Shown: in pieces, positions 57,842-61,876 of the stretch | How positions within the stretch are numbered: the stretch's first letter is position 1 | Layout of the letters: each line of letters begins with the position of its first letter | DNA from: Glycomyces fuscus | Lineage (GTDB): Bacteria; Actinomycetota; Actinomycetes; Streptosporangiales; Streptosporangiaceae | Assembly (NCBI GenBank): GCA_002529455.1 | Contig: NYMS01000052.1 | Span: 1 to 61,876 of the forward strand | Length of the DNA stretch: 61,876 bases | Direction of reading: 5' to 3' | Made by a program: the position numbers and the translations under genes | Notes under the pieces: generated by a model | What the model was told of the DNA's origin: nothing | Databases searched by the model: none | The model's input: only the letters and a program-made list of their open reading frames with translations

Positions 57842-58696
57842 ATGTCCGAGACTTCGCCTCCGGCGCAGAGCCAGCCCCATCCCGGCCGGACCGAGCCGAT
57901 GGATCCGCAGCCCAGGGACGAGATGCGCGACTACGAGGGTCGCGGCCTGCTGAAGGGGAAGCGGGCGTTGATCACCGGGGGCGACTCGGGGATCGGCCGC
58001 GCCGTCGCCGTCGCCTTCGCCAAGGAGGGGGCGGACGTCGTCTTCGGCTACCTCAGCGAGGACGCCGACGCCGAGCACACGGTGGAGCTGGTCCGGGAGC
58101 AGGGCCGTAGGGCGGTCAGCGTGCGCGGGGACCTGGCCGACGAGTCCTTCTGCACCCAACTGGTCCGGCGCGCGGTCGAGGAACTGGGCGGGATCGACAT
58201 CCTGGTCGAGCACGCCGCCACCCAGGCGCCGGTGGACGACTTCACCGACCTGAGCACCGAGCAGCTGCGCCGCACGTTCGACGTCAACGTGATGGGGGTG
58301 TTCTGGACCGTCCGCGAGGCGCTGGAGCACATCCCCGAGGGCGGCTCGATCATCATCACCGGCTCCGTCAACGGCCTGCGCGGCAACAAGTCGCTGATCG
58401 ACTACGCGTCGAGCAAGGCGGCGGTGATGAACCTGTCGAGCTCGCTGGCGCAGACGCTCATGGACCGGGGCATCCGGGTCAACTGCGTGGCGCCCGGGCC
58501 GGTGTGGACGCCGCTCATCCCCTCCACGCTCGGCGAGAAGGGCGCGGAGGGATTCGGCGAGCAGGCGCCCATGGGCCGGGCCGCGGATCCGGACGAGATC
58601 GCGCCCTCGTACGTCTTCTTCGCCAGCGACCGGCTGTCGTCGTACTACACCGGCGAGACCCTGGCCCCGACCGGCGGGGAGATCCAGGCGAGCTGA
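57842..58696 (+). CDS. short-chain dehydrogenase (YghA/YhdF-like)
   Basis: 284 aa. Rossmann motif ALITGGDSGIGRAVAVAF, catalytic Ser in IIITGSVNGLRG and YASSKAAVMNLSS; the usual NNAA is VEHAA here. The long N-terminal leader (SQPHPGRTEPMDPQPRDEMR) is typical of the stress-linked glucose dehydrogenase-like SDR group. ATG at 57842 follows AGGGGGAGA. Divergent from catalase. Confidence 0.92.
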   Translation: MSETSPPAQSQPHPGRTEPMDPQPRDEMRDYEGRGLLKGKRALITGGDSGIGRAVAVAFAKEGADVVFGYLSEDADAEHTVELVREQGRRAVSVRGDLADESFCTQLVRRAVEELGGIDILVEHAATQAPVDDFTDLSTEQLRRTFDVNVMGVFWTVREALEHIPEGGSIIITGSVNGLRGNKSLIDYASSKAAVMNLSSSLAQTLMDRGIRVNCVAPGPVWTPLIPSTLGEKGAEGFGEQAPMGRAADPDEIAPSYVFFASDRLSSYYTGETLAPTGGEIQAS

Positions 58697-58738
58697 GCGG
58701 GAGAGGGGTCGGGGACCGCGGTCCCCGGCCCCTCCCGC
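58697..58738 (+). terminator. terminator directly after the SDR stop
   Basis: GCGGGAG (58697-58703) pairs with CTCCCGC (58732-58738) around the palindrome GGGGACCGCGGTCCCC at 58711-58726. Confidence 0.8.
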
Positions 58739-58838
58739 GCGAGGGCGCCGGCACGCGCTCCCCAACCCGCGCGCGGGAGGCCGCGGGAAGCCCGCAGAGC
58801 CCCCCGGGACGGGCCCGCACGGCTTCCGTACACGGAGA

Positions 58839-58869
58839 AGCCCCTCCCGGACGGAGCTCGGGAGGGGCT
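58839..58869 (-). terminator. terminator of the ChaB/Rho-N gene
   Basis: Perfect 11-bp arms AGCCCCTCCCG and CGGGAGGGGCT with a 9-nt loop. Confidence 0.82.
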
Positions 58870-58908
58870 GACCCGGGTACGCCGACGGCGTGTCCGGCCG
58901 GCGTGGTG

Positions 58909-59322
58909 TCAGGACGAGCGCGCCCTGGCGGTGCGCCGGTCGTTCTCCTTGCGCAGCGCCTCCACCAGCTGGTCCTTGTTCATGTTCGAGCGCCCCTGGA
59001 CACCGAGCTTCTTCGCCTGCTCGTAGAGGTGCTCCTTGCTGGCGTTGGCGTCCACTCCCCCGGCGGTCTTCCTGTCCTTGCCCCGGCCGCGCCCGGCTCC
59101 GGGGTTGGACGCCTGCTCGTCCGAGGGGCCCGAGCGCTGCTTGGGCACCCAGCGGTCGCCCTGCTTCTCGAACTCGTGCTTGACCGCGGCGAAGGCGACG
59201 CGGTGCGCGCGCTCACCCTCCCCGTACTCCTCCACAGCGGAGTCGTGCGCCTTGATCCAGGTGCGCTGGGCCTTCTCCGGAGACCGCTGGAGGGTTGACG
59301 GAAGTTCGCTCGCGCCGGGCAT
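58909..59322 (-). CDS. ChaB-family protein with Rho N-terminal-like domain
   Basis: 137 aa. The N-terminal part ELPSTLQRSPEKAQRTWIKA HDSAVEEYGEGERAHRVAFA has the ChaB pattern; the C-terminal SKEHLYEQAKKLGVQGRSNM NKDQLVEALRKEN is a Rho-N/SAP-like helical module that binds nucleic acids. ATG at 59322 is eight bases past AGGGGAG; ATG at 59328 is too close to it. A GTTT...GGGCAG pair about 45-70 bp upstream weakly resembles a sigma-B promoter. Role unknown; relatives are stress-induced. Confidence 0.86.
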   Translation of the reverse strand: MPGASELPSTLQRSPEKAQRTWIKAHDSAVEEYGEGERAHRVAFAAVKHEFEKQGDRWVPKQRSGPSDEQASNPGAGRGRGKDRKTAGGVDANASKEHLYEQAKKLGVQGRSNMNKDQLVEALRKENDRRTARARSS

Positions 59323-59841
59323 GGTCATCACTCCCCTCGTCATGCGCCTACACGGTTCGCCTGCCCTGCGGGGGGATGTCGAAAACACCGCGGCCCGCCG
59401 TCCCGGCGGGGCGCCCCGGGCACCGGCGCGCGTCCGGAGGCCGGGGCTCCCGGGCCCCGCGGACCCGGGGACGCCAAGGCGCGGGGACACCCAGGCACAG
59501 AGGCACCGCGAAACCCCGCAGTACCACGGGCACACCAAGGGCACAGGGAGACCACACGCCTCCTTCTCCCCCGTGAGCTGGGCTCCGTCACTACTGGTGA
59601 TTCAACGGATGCACGTTTACCGAAACGACACCATAGTGAACCCACGGCCGTAGGGAGCCGGCCCCGGCCCCCGACCCCCGCCCCTCCACCGCCGAGGGAC
59701 GAGGCGGCCCACCGGCGACCACCGTGCGTTGACCCCCTGTAGCTACCGTTCGGTAACGTCGGCTTTCCCCCCACGGGAGACCCTCGGTCCGCGAACACCG
59801 CGAGGTGCGCGGATCCCCGCTGTACGAGAAAAGGAAAAACC
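59323..59841. other. 519-bp intergenic region before the polyester hydrolase
   Basis: TTGACC (59729) with TAACGT (59754) is a weak promoter candidate. The palindrome TACCG-TT-CGGTA (59744-59755) overlaps its spacer. No believable gene in 59323-59841; the long minus-strand frames contain no domain and no ribosome site. Confidence 0.45.
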
Positions 59842-60777
59842 GTGCGAACATACCCCCTTTCCCCCCAAGAGACCGACGGTGCACGTCGCGGCCCCCGCTC
59901 CCGGGTGGCCCGGTTCGCCGCCCGCGCGGGTATGACCCTGGCACTCGCCGCAGGACTGACCGGCGGTGTCGTCGCCCCGGCCCAGGCCGCCAACCCGTAC
60001 GAGCGCGGCCCCGCGCCGACCGAGTCGAGCGTCACCGCCACGAGGGGCTACTTCGACACCGCCACCACCAGCGTGTCGTCCCTGGTGAGCGGGTTCGGCG
60101 GCGGCACGATCTACTACCCCACCGACACCAGCGAGGGGACGTTCGGCGGTGTGGTCGTCGCCCCGGGCTACACGGCGGGCCAGTCCTCGATGGCGTGGAT
60201 GGGCCACCGGATCGCCTCGCAGGGCTTCGTGGTGTTCACCATCGACACCAACAGCCGCTACGACCAGCCCGACAGCAGGGGCAGGCAGATCGAGGCCGCC
60301 CTGGACTACCTGGTCGGCAGCAGCAACGTGGCCAGCCGGGTGGACGGCGACCGCCTGGCGGTGATGGGCCACTCGATGGGCGGAGGCGGCTCGCTCGCGG
60401 CCGCCGAGGACCGGCCGGAGCTGCGCGCGGCGATCCCGCTGACCCCCTGGCACATCCAGAAGAACTGGGACGACGTCGAGGTGCCCACGATGATCATCGG
60501 CGCGGAGAACGACAGCGTCGCGTCGGTGAGATCGCACTCCATCCCGTTCTACGAGAGCCTGGACAGCGACCTGGAGCGCGCCTACCTGGAGCTGGAGGGT
60601 GCGAGCCACTTCGCGCCCAACATGTCCAACACGGTCATCGCCAGGTACAGCATCTCCTGGCTCAAGCGCTTCGTCGACGAGGACGAGCGCTACGAGCAGT
60701 TCCTGTGCCCGCCGCCCGACACCGGGTTCTTCTCCGACTTCTCGGACTACCGGGACTCCTGCCCGCACATCACCTGA
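59842..60777 (+). CDS. secreted polyester hydrolase (cutinase/PETase-like)
   Basis: 311 aa. Tat/Sec-type signal with ARFAARAGMTLALAAGLTGG and cleavage near APAQA. The mature part matches the Thermobifida cutinase/PETase class: APGYTAGQSSMAWMGHRIAS (oxyanion Tyr), the nucleophile elbow GHSMGGGGS, Trp in IPLTPWHIQK, acid Asp in GAENDSVAS and His in GASHFAPN. C-terminal LCPPPDTGFFSDFSDYRDSC carries the disulfide typical of this class. GTG at 59842 follows AAGGA. It should hydrolyse cutin-like esters; activity on synthetic polyesters is possible but not shown by sequence. Confidence 0.93.
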   Translation: MRTYPLSPQETDGARRGPRSRVARFAARAGMTLALAAGLTGGVVAPAQAANPYERGPAPTESSVTATRGYFDTATTSVSSLVSGFGGGTIYYPTDTSEGTFGGVVVAPGYTAGQSSMAWMGHRIASQGFVVFTIDTNSRYDQPDSRGRQIEAALDYLVGSSNVASRVDGDRLAVMGHSMGGGGSLAAAEDRPELRAAIPLTPWHIQKNWDDVEVPTMIIGAENDSVASVRSHSIPFYESLDSDLERAYLELEGASHFAPNMSNTVIARYSISWLKRFVDEDERYEQFLCPPPDTGFFSDFSDYRDSCPHIT

Positions 60778-60848
60778 TTCCGCACCGGCGCCGCGGGGCC
60801 GCTCCGACCCCGCGGCGTCCGGGACCGCGGCGTCCGGGACCGCGACAC

Positions 60849-60886
60849 GGCGGCGGCCCGGGGGGACACCCCTCCGGGCCGCCGCC
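60849..60886 (+). terminator. terminator of the polyester hydrolase gene
   Basis: Perfect 13-bp arms GGCGGCGGCCCGG and CCGGGCCGCCGCC with a 12-nt loop. Confidence 0.87.
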
Positions 60887-61343
60887 CCCGTGTGTCCGGG
60901 CATGGGAGGCCGTCCTCACGGACAACCGCGGGGATACCATCCGCGGGCTCCGGTCAACGCCCCGCCCGGGGATAGTGGCCGAGGCAGCGGCACCAGCTGC
61001 CGCGAAGTGGCCTGGGAGGGCGACCAACGCCCAGGGTTCGGGTCTGGTTACCCGCTCCTGCGTCGGCACCGAAGGCAGCGGATGTCCGAAGGTTCCCCGC
61101 AACGCCCTGGCCGAGAGTGGTGGCCGAGGCGGCGTCGGCACCAACGGCGAGCGGGCCCTCCGGCCCCGGGCAGCGCTACCGGCCCCGGCGGTGGGGGCGG
61201 GAGACGGTGGTGATGACGGTCGCCGAGCGGGGGCGCACCTCTGGTGGGTCCCGGGCACGCCGGAGCCGGGCGCAGCAGCGATAGGCATGGCCCTGGTGTC
61301 CTTGGTGGACATGGGCGGCAGCCCTCTTCCCGGGGGCGGGGTG
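60887..61343. other. 457-bp intergenic region
   Basis: GC-rich, without a convincing gene or promoter. GTGGCCGAGGC is repeated near 60976 and 61122. Confidence 0.4.
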
Positions 61344-61876
61344 TTACTCCCGGAGCGGTGGGTGGGGTTCGGGCGGGTGTCCTCGCCCCCGCCCTCGCGT
61401 CCCAGCACGGGCCTGGTGACGCTCTCGTATTTCGCGTTGGTACTTGGCCCGGTTGTGCGGCCCGCACAGCGGTTGCAGATTCGCCACCACCGTCGCCCCA
61501 CCCTGAGAGAAGGAGGTGACGTGGTCGGCCTGGCAGAGGGCCACCGGCACCTGGCACCCTTGCGGATGGGCGCACGTGCTGTGCCCGTGGAAGGCGGCCG
61601 TGCGCTGGCGTGCTGAGGCCAGCCGGCGGCTGGGACTCACGTCCAGCACCCGCCCGGTGGGTGGGGCGGTGAGCATCCGCACCACCTCGGCGTCCCCAGC
61701 GAGTTCGTGCACCACCCCGACCGGAACCACCCGGCCGCGCTCGTCCAGAGCCGGAACCTTTTGCCCTTGGGCGTCCAGGTAGGTCTTCACCGGCACCACG
61801 ATGCGGATCTGCGCCAGCGGAGCCGGAGCCCGGGTGCATCCGGTGTGGGTGGTGGCAAAGCGCAGCGCCGCGATGA
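61344..61876 (-). CDS. DUF222/HNH endonuclease protein, 5' end outside the window
   Basis: At least 176 C-terminal residues. The frame is open to the window edge (IAALRFATTHTGC...). The HNH motif is clear: CQVPVALCQADHVTSFSQGG and NLQPLCGPHNRAKYQ, with flanking Cys pairs for zinc. This is the DUF222-HNH family that is abundant in actinobacteria, sometimes linked to mobile DNA. The C-terminal tail is Arg/Gly/Pro-rich. Confidence 0.9.
   Translation of the reverse strand, partial: IAALRFATTHTGCTRAPAPLAQIRIVVPVKTYLDAQGQKVPALDERGRVVPVGVVHELAGDAEVVRMLTAPPTGRVLDVSPSRRLASARQRTAAFHGHSTCAHPQGCQVPVALCQADHVTSFSQGGATVVANLQPLCGPHNRAKYQREIRERHQARAGTRGRGRGHPPEPHPPLRE

Overview
The window is very GC-rich actinomycete DNA with strong G/C third positions, frequent GTG and TTG starts and long runs of overlapping genes. 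A CelR/CebR-controlled GH9 cellulase, a cutinase/PETase-type polyester hydrolase, CYP157/CYP154-type P450s and a pSAM2-type integrative element suggest a filamentous actinomycete. Nocardiopsis or a relative (Nocardiopsaceae) is my best guess; this is inference, since no rRNA or other marker is present.

Region 1 (1-10.83 kb) is one part of an actinomycete integrative and conjugative element (AICE). It starts exactly at the left tip of an IS3-family element (1-1302). Next come two small membrane proteins with a duplicated fragment of the FtsK tail, an FtsK/TraSA-like DNA translocase, an 84-aa protein and a Pra-like activator. The cargo is two paralogous HTH + PLD-like regulators, a Clp-N-only protein, a Nudix hydrolase, an HD-domain protein, a GntR regulator with two winged-helix domains and a 10-bp repeat operator, two small coupled genes, an AT-rich DUF6414-like gene and a 93-aa Cys protein. 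The element ends in the 3' half of a tRNA-Gly(CCC) gene (attR-like). No integrase, Xis or Rep gene is visible; they probably lie left of position 1.

Region 2 (11-24.3 kb) is chromosomal: a CYTH protein, a DUF2306 membrane protein, a NarL-type and an OmpR-type two-component system (each with a clear candidate operator), two related FVDDP-motif proteins, a flavodoxin-fold quinone reductase divergent from an AraC regulator, and an overlapping CYP157-like/CYP154-like P450 pair.

Region 3 (24.6-39.2 kb) holds a nuclease-like HsdR-N protein, the secreted GH9 cellulase, and a run of envelope and stress-type genes: DUF1206, sugar dehydrogenase lipoprotein, FUSC, alpha/beta hydrolase, a membrane protein with a collagen-like tail, DUF1360, GH15, SDR, DUF3140 and an MFS transporter.

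Region 4 (39.4-52.5 kb) is a 13-kb block read entirely from the minus strand. A five-gene overlapping chain (SWIM protein, DUF5691-like, MoxR AAA+ ATPase, DUF5682-like, vWA protein) is followed by a DUF6177-like gene, three small genes including a WXG100-sized DUF6507-like protein, an 823-aa polymorphic-toxin-like protein with a DxK nuclease-like tip, and a pentapeptide-repeat protein as candidate immunity protein. This block is the best candidate for an undescribed conflict system.

Region 5 (52.7-61.9 kb) has a third, ExxR-less P450, an F420-type LLM oxidoreductase, a large-subunit catalase, an SDR, a ChaB/Rho-N protein, the polyester hydrolase and a DUF222/HNH gene cut by the window edge.
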